A model generated the notes under the pieces. That model was not told the origin of the DNA, did no database searches, and worked only from the letters and a program-made list of their open reading frames with translations. This document shows positions 63,632 to 64,000 of a stretch of DNA of 64,000 nt, piece by piece. The stretch covers positions 216,059 to 280,058 of the forward strand of contig JACWDM010000001.1 in the NCBI GenBank assembly GCA_014654065.1. The letters are read 5' to 3'. Source of the stretch: Pelagibacterales bacterium SAG-MED15. Lineage in GTDB: Bacteria; Pseudomonadota; Alphaproteobacteria; Pelagibacterales; Pelagibacteraceae. A program made the position numbers and the translations under genes. Numbering within the stretch: position 1 is the stretch's first letter; each line of letters begins with the position of its first letter.

Positions 63632-64000
63632 TTTTATTAAATTAAATAAAATTAATAAAAGTTTTAATTTAGAAAATAAAGTAAGAGCACTAAAAAATAT
63701 TAATCTAGATTTAGATCTTGGTAAAATTTATTCAATAGTTGGACCATCTGGATCAGGAAAATCAACTTTACTAAATTTAATATCATTAATTGATAACCAA
63801 AGCTCAGGCTCAATACAGATTGATAATCAAATAATTGTTCCTGAGGATAAAAATACTAATGATAAGATTAGAGCTAGCAAAATTGGAATAATTTATCAAA
63901 ATTATAATTTACTTAATGATTTCACAGCTATAGAAAATATAGAATTAGCTTCATTAGCGCTTAGTAATAATAAAAAAAAGTCATTAACAGAGGCAAAAAA
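63624..64000 (+). CDS. lolD: Lipoprotein-releasing ABC transporter ATP-binding protein (partial, runs off window)
   Basis: [16 protein letters not shown]...'[21 protein letters not shown]' Walker A; overlaps the lolC stop. Confidence 0.92.
   Translation, partial: MSSFIKLNKINKSFNLENKVRALKNINLDLDLGKIYSIVGPSGSGKSTLLNLISLIDNQSSGSIQIDNQIIVPEDKNTNDKIRASKIGIIYQNYNLLNDFTAIENIELASLALSNNKKKSLTEAK

Noticed and set aside
1-64000. CRISPR array, IS element, prophage, integron, toxin-antitoxin or other defence system
   Set aside because: No regularly spaced repeats, transposase/integrase signatures or recognisable defence genes were seen on reading both strands and the ORF track.

Overview
The window looks like a single contiguous piece of a very AT-rich, streamlined alphaproteobacterial chromosome. 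Gene content and order suggest SAR11/Pelagibacterales; this is inferred from products and synteny, with no database search. It is almost fully coding, with many overlapping or abutting genes.

Main blocks:
(1) Housekeeping genes: rhodanese, recX, cysQ-like, mnmA, metC-like, MFS, pabB-pabA-pabC and HIT.
(2) A sulfur-oxidation/organosulfonate block: aprM-aprB-aprA, a TauE/SafE exporter, a periplasmic thioredoxin, suyB-suyA and xsc.
(3) A low-GC surface-glycan block at about 19.98-24.85 kb.
(4) An uptake and oxidation block: FAH-like hydratase, M23 peptidase, SDR, TerC, GMC oxidoreductase, TRAP dctPQM, NCS1 permease and SDR.
(5) tRNA-Leu, tig, clpP, clpX, lon, tRNA-Val and tRNA-Asp.
(6) The complete nuoA-N operon followed by birA, coaX, rnj, DUF1467, proS, lolC and lolD (partial).

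Strongest unusual signals: (a) coaX is split by a -1 frameshift located exactly on a canonical in-phase slippery heptamer (U UUA AAA). The -1 frame restores the family C-terminus and ends in an ATGA overlap with rnj. (b) A 27-codon, extremely basic ORF missing from the ORF track has a good Shine-Dalgarno-like site. (c) Several other small membrane-protein ORFs are missing from the track and are tightly coupled to their neighbours. No CRISPR array, IS element, prophage or rRNA was seen.
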